Assembly (NCBI RefSeq): GCF_000948395.1
Contig: NZ_JYFN01000027.1
Location: 23,004-62,070, forward strand
Source: Frankia torreyi
GTDB taxonomy: Bacteria; Actinomycetota; Actinomycetes; Frankiales; Frankiaceae
Direction: 5' to 3'
Length of the DNA stretch: 39,067 nucleotides
The notes below the pieces were generated by a model that worked only from the letters and a program-made list of their open reading frames with translations, ran no database searches and was not told where the DNA came from. Of the stretch, positions 25,514 through 34,097 are shown piece after piece. The position numbers and the translations under genes were made by a program. Position 1 is the stretch's first letter. Each line of letters begins with the position of its first letter.

Positions 25514-25595
25514 TCATGCGTGGCCTGGCTGCCCTCGCGGCCGCGGTACGCGGGCGGGCGGCCGACGCGCGCCGGTTATGCGCGAGACTGGCCAG

Positions 25596-27239
25596 GTGTC
25601 CGCAACTCTCGTCGCCTCCGGCCTCACCGTCACCCGCGGTGGGGCGACCGTTCTCGACGGCATCTCGCTCACCGTCGCACCCGGCGACCGGCTCGGGGTG
25701 GTGGGGCCGAACGGCGTCGGTAAGTCGACGTTGCTACGGGCCCTCGCCGGCCTGGTCCCCCTCGACGAGGGGCGGGTCGATCTCGCGCCGCCGACCGCGG
25801 GCGTCGGCCTGCTGCCCCAGGAACCCGACCGGCTGCCCGGCGAGACCCTGCGGGCGTTCCTCGCCCGCCGCACCGGGGTCGGCGCCGCGCAGCGGGAACT
25901 CGACGACGCCGGGGAGGCGCTGTCGGCGGGCGTCCCCGGCGCTGACGACCGGTACAGCGTCGCGTTGGAGCGCTGGCTCGCCCTCGGCGCCGCCGACCTC
26001 GACGTTCGCGCCGAGGAGGTCTGCGCCGAGTTGGGCCTGCCCGCCGATGCCCTCGACAGCCCCACGACCGCCTTGTCCGGTGGGCAGGCCGCCCGCGGCT
26101 CGCTCGCGAGCGTTCTGCTGTCCCGGTTCGACATCACCCTGCTCGACGAGCCCACCAACGATCTTGACTTCGACGGGCTGGACCGGCTCGAACGCTTCGT
26201 CCGTGGCGTGTCCGGCGCGCTCGTCGTCGTCAGCCACGATCGCGAGTTCCTCGACCGCACCATCGACACCGTCGCCGAGATCGACCCGCACAAGCACGGC
26301 CTCACCCTGTTCGCCGGGGGGTGGGCGGCCTACCTGCAGGCCCGCGAGGTCGCCCGGCGGCAGGCCCGCGACCGCTACGAGGACTACGCCGACCAGCGTG
26401 ACGGTCTCACCGCGCAGGCGCAGCGCCAGCGGGAGCAGTCCGTACGCGGCTCGGTGCGAGCCAAGCGGCGGATGTCCGACAACGACCGGGCCGCCCGGGG
26501 CGCGCGCATCGAGGCGGCGACGAAGAGCGCCGCGCGGGTCCGGTCGATCGAGTCCCGCCTCGACCGGTTGGAGGAGGTCGAGGAGCCACGCAAAGAGTGG
26601 CAGCTACGCATGTCGATCGCGGCCGCCCCCCGCTCCGGCGACGTCGTCGCGACCCTCACCGGTGCGGTCGTGCGCCGACCCGCCTTCACGTTCGGCCCGG
26701 TCGACCTCACCGTCGCCTGGGCCGACCGGATCGTCATCACCGGACCGAACGGCGGCGGCAAGACAACCCTGCTCTCAGCCCTGCTCGGCCGGCTTCCGCT
26801 CGACGCGGGGAGCCAGTCCCTCGGCGCCGGTGTGCGGCTCGGCGAGATCGACCAGGTCCGGGGCCTGTTCCGGGGCGAGACCACCGCCCTCGCCGTCGCC
26901 GAGCGGGCGACGACATGGCCCGCGGCGGAGGTCCGCACCCTGTTCGCCAAGTTCGGCCTCGGCCCGGACCAGGTGACCCGCCCCGCCGCCTCGCTGTCGC
27001 CGGGGGAGCGGACCCGGGCCGGTCTCGCGCTGCTGCAGGCCGTCGGGGTGAACTGCCTGGTTCTCGACGAGCCCACCAACCACCTCGACCTGCCCGCCAT
27101 CGAACAGCTCGAACAGGCGCTCGCCGGCTACACCGGCACGCTGCTGCTCGTCACCCACGACCGCCGCATGCTCGACACCGTCGCGGTCAACCGCCGCCTG
27201 CAAGTCGACGGCGGTCTCGTCACCGAGAAGGCGCTTTGA
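25596..27239 (+). CDS. ABC-F family ATPase (ribosome-associated, antibiotic-resistance or translation-factor type)
   Basis: 547 residues, with two ABC domains and no membrane segments. Domain 1: Walker [10 protein letters not shown] (~37), signature LSGGQAARG, Walker [16 protein letters not shown], switch His in VVVSHDREF. Linker region ~215-300 is basic and helical ([39 protein letters not shown]), as in ABC-F P-site-tRNA interaction linkers. Domain 2: Walker [10 protein letters not shown], signature [11 protein letters not shown], Walker [21 protein letters not shown] chose GTG 25596, giving [15 protein letters not shown] at the natural fold start; ATG 25578 adds six residues. The family acts on ribosomes, either protecting from antibiotics or as translation factors. 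The TnpB element is inserted immediately after its stop codon. Confidence 0.92.
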   Translation: MSATLVASGLTVTRGGATVLDGISLTVAPGDRLGVVGPNGVGKSTLLRALAGLVPLDEGRVDLAPPTAGVGLLPQEPDRLPGETLRAFLARRTGVGAAQRELDDAGEALSAGVPGADDRYSVALERWLALGAADLDVRAEEVCAELGLPADALDSPTTALSGGQAARGSLASVLLSRFDITLLDEPTNDLDFDGLDRLERFVRGVSGALVVVSHDREFLDRTIDTVAEIDPHKHGLTLFAGGWAAYLQAREVARRQARDRYEDYADQRDGLTAQAQRQREQSVRGSVRAKRRMSDNDRAARGARIEAATKSAARVRSIESRLDRLEEVEEPRKEWQLRMSIAAAPRSGDVVATLTGAVVRRPAFTFGPVDLTVAWADRIVITGPNGGGKTTLLSALLGRLPLDAGSQSLGAGVRLGEIDQVRGLFRGETTALAVAERATTWPAAEVRTLFAKFGLGPDQVTRPAASLSPGERTRAGLALLQAVGVNCLVLDEPTNHLDLPAIEQLEQALAGYTGTLLLVTHDRRMLDTVAVNRRLQVDGGLVTEKAL

Positions 27240-27240
27240 C

Positions 27241-27400
27241 ATCCTCCTCCGCGTGAACGCGGAGGATTCCAACATCTACCCGTCCACCAGGAGAGGGGGT
27301 GTGCAGTGTTGAGGTTCGCGGTTCGCAGGCCGCCTACCGGCGTCGCCTCCCCGCGCAGTCACCCACGTGGTTTCCCACTGATGTCCCAGGGCGATGTTGC
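27241..27400 (-). ncRNA. Predicted TnpB guide RNA (omega RNA) region
   Basis: In characterised TnpB elements the guide RNA covers the tnpB 3' end and the right end, with the guide taken from DNA just outside. Here that would be the minus strand across the tnpB 3' end and the 27246-27265 hairpin, with a guide reading into the 3' end of the ABC-F gene (antisense). Position is by analogy only. Confidence 0.3.
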
Positions 27401-28484
27401 GTGCCGCGTTCACGTCCGCGTTCGCCTGCTGCCCGCAGGCCCGGCACCGGAAGACGGCTTGGCTCTCGCGCGCCTCCCCATCCCGGGTCCCGCAGGTGTT
27501 ACAGGTCTGCGACGTCCGCGCAGGGTTGATCTTCTCGACCCGGCCGGGGGCCTTCTGCTCCAACCGGGCGACGAGCAGCCCCCAGCCGTGGGCGAGAATG
27601 CTTCGGTTCAGGCCGGCTTTCTGCCGCACGTTGCGCCCCGGCTCGGCGACGGTACCTTTCGCCGAGCGGGTCATGGCCCCGACCGGCAATGCCTCGACCC
27701 GGATCAGGTCGTACCGGCGGGCAAGACTGGTGCTGGTTTTCTCGACCCAGTCCTTACGCCGGGCGGCTTCTCTGGCTTTCACTCGGGCGATCTGCCCGAC
27801 CAGTCGGGCCCGCCGGTGCGATCCCCGCTTCGCTCGGGCAAGGCGACGCTGCAACCGGACCAGTCGGGTCGCCTCACCGGGGCGCAGCCCGGGGCAGCGC
27901 AGCAACTCCCCGGTGCTCAACGCCGCCGACACTGCCACACCCCGGTCCACCCCGACGATCCCACCGGTACCCGGGGCGGGAATCGGGTCGGGCACGGTGG
28001 CGAACGCGACATGCCAGCGACCCGCACGATCTCGCGTCACCCGATAGGACCTGGCGTCCGGGACGGTGCGGCTGCGGCGGAACCGGACCCAGCCCACCTT
28101 GGGTATCCGCACCTGGGACCAGCGGCGGGTGACCTGCCGCACATCACCCGACCTGACCGCGACGATCCGGAAACCCTCACCCCGCCCGCGTCGGCGCCAC
28201 GTCGGTCGCCGATGCGACCCCCCGAAGAAGTTCGCCCTCGCGGTGGCGAAGTCCCGCAACGCCTGCTGCTGCACGATCACACTCCCAGCAGCAAGCCAGT
28301 CGCACGCGCCGCGCGCCGCGGTCAACTGCCGGTTCCACTCGGCGTAGCCGGGGGCGGGACCACGCCACGGGTTCCACCACGACTGCTGCTCCACACACAG
28401 ATTCCACACGAACCGCGCATGCCCGCAATGCACAAGAAGAGCCTCTTCCTGTGCCACGTCAGGATACAGCCGGAACCTCGACAT
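27276..28484 (-). CDS. tnpB: TnpB RNA-guided nuclease (IS605 OrfB family)
   Basis: 402 residues, a full-length family member. The N-terminal [20 protein letters not shown] and [14 protein letters not shown] are the usual start. The RuvC-like residues are intact: D180 in [12 protein letters not shown]264 in IRVEALPVG, and D357 in [13 protein letters not shown]. The zinc finger is C328/C331 (CNTC) and C347/C350 (CRAC). TnpB proteins are RNA-guided DNA nucleases that keep their element by cutting empty target sites. Intact catalytic residues suggest the protein is active, although no TnpA is present and mobilisation would need one supplied in trans. The C-terminal extension [20 protein letters not shown] is short and common in actinobacterial copies. 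Confidence 0.93.
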   Translation of the reverse strand: MSRFRLYPDVAQEEALLVHCGHARFVWNLCVEQQSWWNPWRGPAPGYAEWNRQLTAARGACDWLAAGSVIVQQQALRDFATARANFFGGSHRRPTWRRRGRGEGFRIVAVRSGDVRQVTRRWSQVRIPKVGWVRFRRSRTVPDARSYRVTRDRAGRWHVAFATVPDPIPAPGTGGIVGVDRGVAVSAALSTGELLRCPGLRPGEATRLVRLQRRLARAKRGSHRRARLVGQIARVKAREAARRKDWVEKTSTSLARRYDLIRVEALPVGAMTRSAKGTVAEPGRNVRQKAGLNRSILAHGWGLLVARLEQKAPGRVEKINPARTSQTCNTCGTRDGEARESQAVFRCRACGQQANADVNAARNIALGHQWETTWVTARGGDAGRRPANREPQHCTPPLLVDG

Positions 28485-28848
28485 AAACCGATCCTAACCC
28501 ACCACCAGGGCCGCGAAGAAGACGGGCCCAAGATTCCCGGACTACCCGCGATCCCACATCACCGAAACCATCAAAGAAGACGACTATTCACCGAACAGGG
28601 AAATCATCCACCTGTTACAGGATGCGTTCGCACGGCAGTTCACCTGATGGTGCATCGCCTATCCCTACCCCGCTCCGCGGGTGCGGGTGCGGGGAGCCGG
28701 ATTCCTCCCCGGCCTGAAGGCCGGAGCATCCTCCGGAATTCTCGGTGACGCGGGGCTCCGGCCTCGCGTCGCCGGGACGGAGAGTCCGGTTGGTGTCGCA
28801 GCGGTGACGGTCTGGCCCGGCGCGGGCGGAAGATGCCAGAGTGGCGTC
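28485..28848. other. Left end of the TnpB element and flanking intergenic DNA, with a short ORF remnant
   Basis: Positions ~28536-28647 (plus) read a sensible-looking tail without a start codon: SHITETIKEDDYSPNREIIH then LLQDAFARQFT and a stop. Its codons are lower in GC than the surroundings, so it may be the end of a lost gene. It matches nothing I recognise. The element-end hairpin lies at 28709-28724. The promoter of the next gene must lie in ~28745-28848. Confidence 0.4.
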
Positions 28849-29751
28849 ATGACGCAGACCGTCCCGCCAGGCTGGTACACCGATCCGAGCGGGCAGCACG
28901 GTTCCCGATGGTGGGACGGAAACCAGTGGACCGAGCACACCCAGCCGGCGCCGCTTGCCCAGCGCGGCGGGGCTGCCCAGTACGGCGAGGGCGGGCAGTA
29001 CGGCCAGGGCCAGGTCGCGGCCGTGCCGGGGCAGACGTGGGGCACGCCGCTGGGGGTGCAGCCGGGTGCGGTGCACACCAACCACAGCGCCGAGCAGGTG
29101 CAGCGGCAGGTCCAGGAGCGGGCCGGGGTGCAGCCGACGGGTCCGGGTGGCGGGACGCTGTTCAGCGAGCCCGTGCTCGTGGTCAACCAAAAAGCCAAGA
29201 TCATCGAGGTGACGAACGAGTACGCCGTCTTCGATCAGGGCGGCCACCAGATCGGCTCGGTCGTCGAGGTCGGCCAGAGCGCGCTGAAGAAGGCCGCGCG
29301 GGTGCTCACCTCGTGGGACCAGTTCCTCTCCCACCGCCTGGAGGTCCGCGACGCCGCCGGCACCGTCCAGTTGCTCCTGCACCGCCCGGCGAAGGTGTTC
29401 AAGTCCAAGGTGATCGTCTCGCTGCCGGACGGGTCCGAACTCGGCGTCATCGCACAGCAGAACGTCTTCGGCCGGATCCGGTTCGACCTGCAGGCGGGCG
29501 GCACGACGATCGGCGCGATCAAGGCCGAGAACTGGCGGGCGTGGAACTTCTCGATCGTCGACCACACCGACGTCGAGGTCGCCCGGGTCACCAAGACCTG
29601 GGAGGGCCTCATGCGGACGATGTTCACCACGGCCGACAACTACGTCGTCCAGCTCCACCGGCCGCTGCCGCAGCCACTGCACAGCATGGTCGTCGCCGCC
29701 GCCCTCACCATCGACACGGCGCTCAAGCAGGACTCCCGCGGCCTCGGCTGA
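28849..29751 (+). CDS. DUF2510 plus phospholipid-scramblase-like (LURP-one-related) protein
   Basis: 300 residues from ATG 28849. The N-terminal DUF2510 module is PPGWYTDPSGQHGSRWWDGN then QWTEHTQPAP. A Gln/Gly-rich linker (~30-90) follows. The C-terminal tubby/scramblase-like beta-barrel reads LFSEPVLVVNQKAKIIEVTN, EYAVFDQGGHQIGSVVEV, HRLEVRDAAGTVQLLLHRPA, VIVSLPDGSELGVIAQQN, FGRIRFDLQAGGTTIGAIKA and VVAAALTIDTALKQDSR at the end. Proteins of this type are common in actinobacteria and of unknown function; the name does not prove lipid scrambling. No signal peptide is present. It lies next to the TnpB element. Confidence 0.85.
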   Translation: MTQTVPPGWYTDPSGQHGSRWWDGNQWTEHTQPAPLAQRGGAAQYGEGGQYGQGQVAAVPGQTWGTPLGVQPGAVHTNHSAEQVQRQVQERAGVQPTGPGGGTLFSEPVLVVNQKAKIIEVTNEYAVFDQGGHQIGSVVEVGQSALKKAARVLTSWDQFLSHRLEVRDAAGTVQLLLHRPAKVFKSKVIVSLPDGSELGVIAQQNVFGRIRFDLQAGGTTIGAIKAENWRAWNFSIVDHTDVEVARVTKTWEGLMRTMFTTADNYVVQLHRPLPQPLHSMVVAAALTIDTALKQDSRGLG

Positions 29752-29826
29752 GCCGTCCGGGCGACCGCTCACCTCCCTCACATCCGGTCTCATCCGCTTC
29801 ACATCCGGCGGACCTACCGTCGCCCC

Positions 29827-31101
29827 GTGAGGTCGTCGATGCGGCGGGACACCGCCGGCGCAACCAGGCGGGGTCGTCCGGGGAACTGGTCCGGGACGTA
29901 CCGCGAGAGACCGGTCGGGACGGCGCGTGGCCGGCGGTGGCGTCGGCGGTTCCCGGGTCCGACACGGACCGCGGTGGCCGGACTCGCCGTCGGCGCCGTG
30001 CTGCTTGCGGCCCTCGCCGCGTGCGGGGGCGGCGCGTCGGCCGGCGCGGGGGAGGCCGCAGGCCGCTCGGGGCCGACCGTACCCGACGCCACGCCGAGGT
30101 CGACCTCGCCAGGGACGGCCGGGGGCGCCGGCGGGCCGGCACTGCGCCCCGGCACCACGGGCCACACGCTGACCACCCCCGACGGCCGGCAGCGTACCTA
30201 CCTCGTCCACGTGCCGCCCTCGGTCGCCACCGCGGCCGGCACGCCGCGCTCTCCCGGCACCACGACTCTGGCCGCTACGGCGTCGGCGACCGCCACAGCA
30301 ACGGGGACCGCCACAGCAACGGGGACCGCGGTCGGACACGGGCTGCCGGTCGTGCTCGTCCTGCACGGTGGCGGCGGATCGGCCCGCCAGGCCGAGCAGC
30401 AGACCGGGATGAGCGCCGTCGCCGACCGGGCGGGCTTTCTCGCCGTCTACCCTGACGGCACCGGCCGGCGCCAGACGGCGTTGCTGACCTGGAACGCGGG
30501 CACCTGCTGCGGGTACGCCCACGGCAACGGCGTCGACGACGTCGGCTTCATCGCCGCCCTTCTCGACCGGCTGCCGCGGGACTACCCGGTGGATCCGGCG
30601 CGGATCTACGTCACGGGCATGTCCAACGGCGCCATGATGTCCTACCGGCTGGGCTGCGAACTCGCCGGGCGCATCGCGGCGATCGCCCCCGTCTCCGGTG
30701 CCCTGAACACGACCTCCTGCACGCCGAGCCGGCCCGTGCCGGTCATCGCCTTTCACGGCACCGCCGACGACAAGGTCCGCTACGACGGTGGCGAGTCGTC
30801 CATCGGGCTGCGCGAGGGCGATGAGCGCGCCGACCGGTCCGTGGCCGAGGCGATGGCCTACTGGACCCGCCGCGACGGCTGCCCGGCGACCCCGGTCCGC
30901 TCCCGGCAGGGCGCCGTCGTCCACGACGTCTACGGCCCGTGCGCGCCCGGCGGCGCGGTCGAGCTGTACAGCATCACCGGCGCCGGGCACGCCTGGCCGG
31001 GGGGCAGCAGACCACGCGAGCAGGCCGATCCGCCGCCGCCCGCACCGAACGCCTCCGTCGTTATGTGGGAGTTCTTCACCCACCACACCCTCGCCGGCTG
31101 A
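29827..31101 (+). CDS. Polyhydroxybutyrate depolymerase / LpqC-like esterase lipoprotein
   Basis: 424 residues from GTG 29827 (ATG 29839 is possible). A long basic N-terminus (RGRRWRRRF) precedes the hydrophobic AVAGLAVGAVLLAALAAC; C66 fits a lipobox, so the product is probably an extracellular lipoprotein. After an Ala/Thr-rich linker partly built from an 18-bp tandem repeat, the CE1-type hydrolase begins: LPVVLVLHGGGGSARQAEQQ (oxyanion region). The nucleophile elbow is YVTGMSNGAMMSYRLGCELA, the acid is in VIAFHGTADDKVRYDGG, and the His in GAGHAWPGG. Cys pairs (TCCGY, TSCTPS) suggest disulfides. The family cleaves polyesters or feruloyl-type esters; the substrate here is not shown. Confidence 0.9.
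   Translation: MRSSMRRDTAGATRRGRPGNWSGTYRERPVGTARGRRWRRRFPGPTRTAVAGLAVGAVLLAALAACGGGASAGAGEAAGRSGPTVPDATPRSTSPGTAGGAGGPALRPGTTGHTLTTPDGRQRTYLVHVPPSVATAAGTPRSPGTTTLAATASATATATGTATATGTAVGHGLPVVLVLHGGGGSARQAEQQTGMSAVADRAGFLAVYPDGTGRRQTALLTWNAGTCCGYAHGNGVDDVGFIAALLDRLPRDYPVDPARIYVTGMSNGAMMSYRLGCELAGRIAAIAPVSGALNTTSCTPSRPVPVIAFHGTADDKVRYDGGESSIGLREGDERADRSVAEAMAYWTRRDGCPATPVRSRQGAVVHDVYGPCAPGGAVELYSITGAGHAWPGGSRPREQADPPPPAPNASVVMWEFFTHHTLAG
30288..30323. repeat. 18-bp tandem duplication in the esterase linker
   Basis: GACCGCCACAGCAACGGG occurs twice (30288-30305, 30306-30323) with a partial third start. It encodes the Ala/Thr/Gly repeat just before the catalytic domain. Confidence 0.9.
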
Positions 31102-31155
31102 GGGGAGCCACCGGGCGCGCCCGATCCGGGTGGGCACGGGTGGGTCGAAGCGGCA

Positions 31156-31173
31156 CGTTCCGCACGCGGAACG
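31156..31173. promoter_or_regulatory. Perfect palindrome upstream of the kinase-like gene
   Basis: CGTTCCGC-AC-GCGGAACG, an 8-bp perfect inverted repeat with a 2-bp centre, lies 65 bp before the likely ATG (25 bp before an alternative GTG). It may be an operator, or part of a terminator for the upstream esterase gene. Confidence 0.45.
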
Positions 31174-31237
31174 ATCGCCCCGGTGGGACACTGGCATCGT
31201 GAATGCGCTCGGGAGGGGCCCGCAGGGCCCGCCGTCG

Positions 31238-31807
31238 ATGACCTCCGACGTCCAGCGGGTCCTCGTCGTCGGCAGCGGCGGCGCCGGCAAGAGCACCCTC
31301 GCCCGCGAGCTCGCGCGGCAGGCGGGCCTGCCGGTGGTGCATCTCGACCGGCACTTCTGGCGGCCCGGCTGGGTTGCGACGCCGGTGGAGGAGTGGCGCG
31401 CGATCGTCGCCAGCCTCGTCGCGAAGCCCGCGTGGGTGATGGACGGCAACTACAGCGGCACACTGGACCTGCGCATCCCCGCCGCCGAGCTCATCGTCTT
31501 CCTCGACCTGCCACGGCGGATCACGATGACCCGGGTGCTGCGCCGTTGGGCCCGGTGGCGTGGCCGCAACCGTCCCGACGCCGCCCCCGGATGCCCGGAG
31601 AAGCTGGACCTGGCATTCCTGCGCTGGCTGTGGAACTACCCGCGGGACAGCCGGGTCCGCCTGCTGCGGGCCCTCGACGCGCACGGTGCCGCCGCTCGGG
31701 TGGTGCGGCTGTGCACCGCCCGGGAGGTGCGGCTGTGGCTCGGGGCCGTGGCTGCCCCGAGCCTGCCGATGGTGCGGTCGCTGTCCGCGGGCCCGCTCGG
31801 CACCTGA
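31238..31807 (+). CDS. Adenylate-kinase-like / DNA topology modulation (FlaR-type) P-loop protein
   Basis: 189 residues from ATG 31238; GTG 31199 would add 13 residues. The start MTSDVQRVLVVGSGGAGKST is a P-loop directly at the N-terminus, typical of the family annotated as DNA topology modulation protein. LPVVHLDRHFWRPGWV matches its HLDxxxWxPGW motif, then WRAIVASLVAKPAWVMDGNY, SGTLDLRIPAAELIVFLDLP and RVLRRWARWRGRNRPDAAPG. Close relatives are small kinases or NTPases with no proven DNA role, so the family name should not be read as a function. The C-terminal part is the usual kinase lid-like helices. Confidence 0.88.
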   Translation: MTSDVQRVLVVGSGGAGKSTLARELARQAGLPVVHLDRHFWRPGWVATPVEEWRAIVASLVAKPAWVMDGNYSGTLDLRIPAAELIVFLDLPRRITMTRVLRRWARWRGRNRPDAAPGCPEKLDLAFLRWLWNYPRDSRVRLLRALDAHGAAARVVRLCTAREVRLWLGAVAAPSLPMVRSLSAGPLGT

Positions 31808-31831
31808 TCCGTCGTTCGGCGGCGGCTGTCC

Positions 31832-31873
31832 GGAAGCAGGTGGCCGGAAGCAGGTGGCCGGCAGCAGGTGGCC
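31832..31873. repeat. Three 14-bp tandem repeats between convergent genes
   Basis: GGAAGCAGGTGGCC at 31832 and 31846, and the one-mismatch GGCAGCAGGTGGCC at 31860. It lies in the 86-bp gap between the kinase-like gene and the methyltransferase. Confidence 0.9.
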
Positions 31874-31893
31874 GTCGCCGGCCAAGGGCGTGG

Positions 31894-32679
31894 TCAGCGC
31901 TGTGGTGGCGCGCCAGCGGCGTCCACCAACCGCAGGATCATCGCGTGGGAACCCCGGCCGGCCGGCCGGGGACGGTTCGGGTCGGGCAGCCGGCGCAGCG
32001 CGGCCATGGCCGGCTCGACGATCGTCGCCCACTGCCGATCCGAGAGGTCCCACAGGGTCGACCACACCCGGCTCTCGATCTGCGCGCAGGCCTCGGCCGG
32101 GGTGAGCGTCTCGCGCTCCTCCCGGGCGAAGGAGAACTCCTCGACCAGCCGCAGCCCGCAGCGCTCCGCGGCCGGCAGCAGGAGCTCCGGCCGGTCCCGG
32201 CGGGGTCGCTCGGCTCGCAGCGCCTCGTTGAGGTCCCGTAGCACGGCGGTGACGTCGCTGCGTCCCGCGTGCTGCCCCGCGCCGACGACCGCGAGCCGGC
32301 CACCGGGCCGCAGCACCCGGGCGACCTCGGCGAGGACCCGATCGGGATCCCCGACGAGATGCAGAACGTGCACGGCGAGGCAGGCATCCACGGTCGCGGT
32401 GCGCAACGGCAGGGCCGCCGCGTCGGCGCGGACGATCCGCCCGGGCAGGCGCCCGCGGGCCTGGGCGAGCATGCGGGCCGACAGGTCGACGCCGAGCACC
32501 GACCGGCCCCGCTCGGCGAAGGCGTGCGAGATCAGCCCCGTGCCCACGCCGATCTCCAGCAACCGCTGCCCGGGCAGGCGCGGGGCGACCGCCTCGGCGA
32601 CGAGCCGGCCCCGCTCGTCACCGCCCCGGGTTGCGTCGTACCGGTCGGCGATGCGGTCGAAGCTCACGGAATCCGCCAC
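31894..32679 (-). CDS. Class I SAM-dependent methyltransferase (Methyltransf_11 type)
   Basis: 261 residues. VSFDRIADRYDATRGGDERG is the usual N-terminal cap. Motif I is RLLEIGVGTGLISHAFAE (SAM-binding Gly-rich loop), followed by the acidic strand SVLGVDLSARMLAQA, motif II/III-type AALPLRTATVDACLAVHVLH and the post-III ARVLRPGGRLAVVGAG. The C-terminal half is helical with EEFSFAREERETLTPAEACA. It would methylate a small molecule or lipid in the cytoplasm; the substrate cannot be told. It is divergent from folD across ~190 bp. Confidence 0.93.
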   Translation of the reverse strand: MADSVSFDRIADRYDATRGGDERGRLVAEAVAPRLPGQRLLEIGVGTGLISHAFAERGRSVLGVDLSARMLAQARGRLPGRIVRADAAALPLRTATVDACLAVHVLHLVGDPDRVLAEVARVLRPGGRLAVVGAGQHAGRSDVTAVLRDLNEALRAERPRRDRPELLLPAAERCGLRLVEEFSFAREERETLTPAEACAQIESRVWSTLWDLSDRQWATIVEPAMAALRRLPDPNRPRPAGRGSHAMILRLVDAAGAPPQR

Positions 32680-32868
32680 CCGTCGAGGCTAAGCCCCCTC
32701 GGCGCCCCCTCGACGGGTGGCGGTGACGCCCGCAGGTCACGCCGGGGCGCAATGGCGTAGCGTGCTCGGTCGGGCCGTCGCCGACGCCGGCCGCGTGTCG
32801 CGGTGCACGGCGGCGCTCGGGGTCGCGACGGCGGATCCGACCGGACATCGTGAGGGCGAAAGGCCGAC

Positions 32869-33735
32869 ATGAGCGCAGTGATCATCGATGGTAAGGCCGT
32901 TGCCGCCCGGGTGCGGGCGGACGTGGCCCGGGACGTCGCCGAGTTCCGTGCGGCCACGGGCCGCCAGCCGGGTCTCGCGACGGTCCTGGTGGGCGACGAC
33001 CCGGCGTCCGCCGTCTACATCGGCGGCAAGCGTCGGTCCTGCGTCGAGGCGGGCATGGCCGACCTGCACCAGCACCTGCCCGCCGACACCCCCCAGGACG
33101 AGATCGCCGCGCTGCTGGACTCCCTCGCCGCGGACCCGGCCGTCTCCGGGATCCTGCTGCAGCTTCCCGTCCCCGAGGGACTCGACGGAGCGGCCCTGGT
33201 CGGCCGGATTCCGCCGGAGAAGGACGTCGACGGCCTGACGACGGCCAGCGTCGGCCTGCTCGCCCGCGGCCTGCCCGGCCTGCGGCCCTGCACCCCGTCG
33301 GGGATCATCGAGCTGCTCGACGCCTACGACGTGGAGCTCAGCGGTGCCCCCACCGTCGTCGTCGGCCGTTCCGAGCTGGTCGGCCGCCCGGTCGCCCAGC
33401 TTCTGGTCGGACGCAACGCGACCGTCACGATCTGCCACTCCCGCACCCGGGACCTGGCCGCCGTCTGCCGCGGCGCGGACGTGCTGGTCGTCGCCGCCGG
33501 CAAGCAGGCGATCATCGGCCCGGATGCGGTGAAGCCCGGAGCGACCGTCATCGACGTCGGCATGCACCGCACCGAGCAGGGCCTGCGCGGCGACGTCGAC
33601 TTCGACGCCGTGCGCGAGGTCGCCGGCCGGCTCACCCCGGTCCCCGGCGGTGTCGGGCCGATGACCATCGCCATGCTGCTGCGCAACACCCTGCTCGCCG
33701 CGCGGGCCGCGGCCGAGGTGGGCAGTCTCGTCTGA
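32869..33735 (+). CDS. folD: FolD, bifunctional methylenetetrahydrofolate dehydrogenase / methenyl-THF cyclohydrolase
   Basis: 288 residues, typical length. MSAVIIDGKAVAARVRADVA opens the protein; the catalytic stretch ASAVYIGGKRRSCVEAGM contains the conserved Tyr and Lys (YxxxK). GILLQLPVPEGLDGAALVGR is the folate-side loop. The Rossmann region carries GAPTVVVGRSELVGRPVAQL, HSRTRDLAAVCRGADVLVVA and DVGMHRTEQGLRGDVDF, and it ends with the highly conserved TPVPGGVGPMTIAMLLRNT. It interconverts 5,10-methylene-THF and 10-formyl-THF using NADP, feeding purine and formyl-Met-tRNA synthesis. GAAAGG upstream sets the ATG. A stem-loop follows the stop. Confidence 0.97.
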   Translation: MSAVIIDGKAVAARVRADVARDVAEFRAATGRQPGLATVLVGDDPASAVYIGGKRRSCVEAGMADLHQHLPADTPQDEIAALLDSLAADPAVSGILLQLPVPEGLDGAALVGRIPPEKDVDGLTTASVGLLARGLPGLRPCTPSGIIELLDAYDVELSGAPTVVVGRSELVGRPVAQLLVGRNATVTICHSRTRDLAAVCRGADVLVVAAGKQAIIGPDAVKPGATVIDVGMHRTEQGLRGDVDFDAVREVAGRLTPVPGGVGPMTIAMLLRNTLLAARAAAEVGSLV

Positions 33736-34097
33736 GCCGCCCCGGGTCCGCTGGGCAGATTCTGTCGGAGAGGTGCGTCAGAATCGCCCTCGGCACGGCA
33801 CCTCCTGGGCTGATCGCGCGGGCTTGTCGCCCGGCGAAGATCGGATAATGCGGAGATCCGGCTTTGCGGTGAAGCCCAGGCGGAGCGTCCTCCGCTGGCA
33901 GCAAGACCGGCCCCCGATCTTCTGCGAGATCCCGCGCGACCGATCCAGTATCGGCGTCGGAAGCGCAGCCGCCGCCGACGTCGGGCTCCACCGGCTGATG
34001 GGAACGGAGCCCGACGAAGGACTGCCCCGGCACCCCAAGCGCCAGAGGTTCGGGTGGTCTACACGGACAACGGCCCGATCGTGCCCGCGCCGGCACG
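33736..34097. other. Intergenic region downstream of folD
   Basis: The folD-end stem-loop sits at 33758-33785. I see no reading frame with protein-like composition on either strand. A run of CGTCTCC repeats near 34110 belongs to the end of the next minus-strand gene. It may be relic DNA. Confidence 0.4.
33758..33785 (+). terminator. Stem-loop after folD
   Basis: GATTCTG (33758-33764) pairs perfectly with CAGAATC (33779-33785), with an inner CG/CG pair around an eight-base loop. It starts 22 bp after the folD stop. There is no T-tract. Confidence 0.55.

Larger units (their letters stand above)
27240..28740 (-). mobile_element. IS200/IS605- or IS607-type element carrying TnpB only
   Basis: The tnpB gene lies between two terminal stem-loops that share a TGAA loop. 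At the tnpB 3' side, 27246-27265 forms CCTCCGCG-TGAA-CGCGGAGG. At the 5' side, 28709-28724 forms CCGGCC-TGAA-GGCCGG, flanked by short ATTCC/GGAAT arms. Related strings (CATCCTCC, GGATTCC) appear at both ends. No TnpA (Y1 or serine recombinase) is seen inside. Exact ends were not determined; the left boundary is close to the ABC-F stop codon at 27237-27239. Confidence 0.65.

Noticed and set aside
28615-31449. 944-codon minus frame spanning three plus-strand genes
   Set aside because: An open frame caused by high GC; it crosses well-supported genes and an intergenic region without any domain.
32740-32868. ZTP/THF-type riboswitch upstream of folD
   Set aside because: The leader lacks the conserved pfl core pieces I would expect; only a ribosome binding site is convincing.
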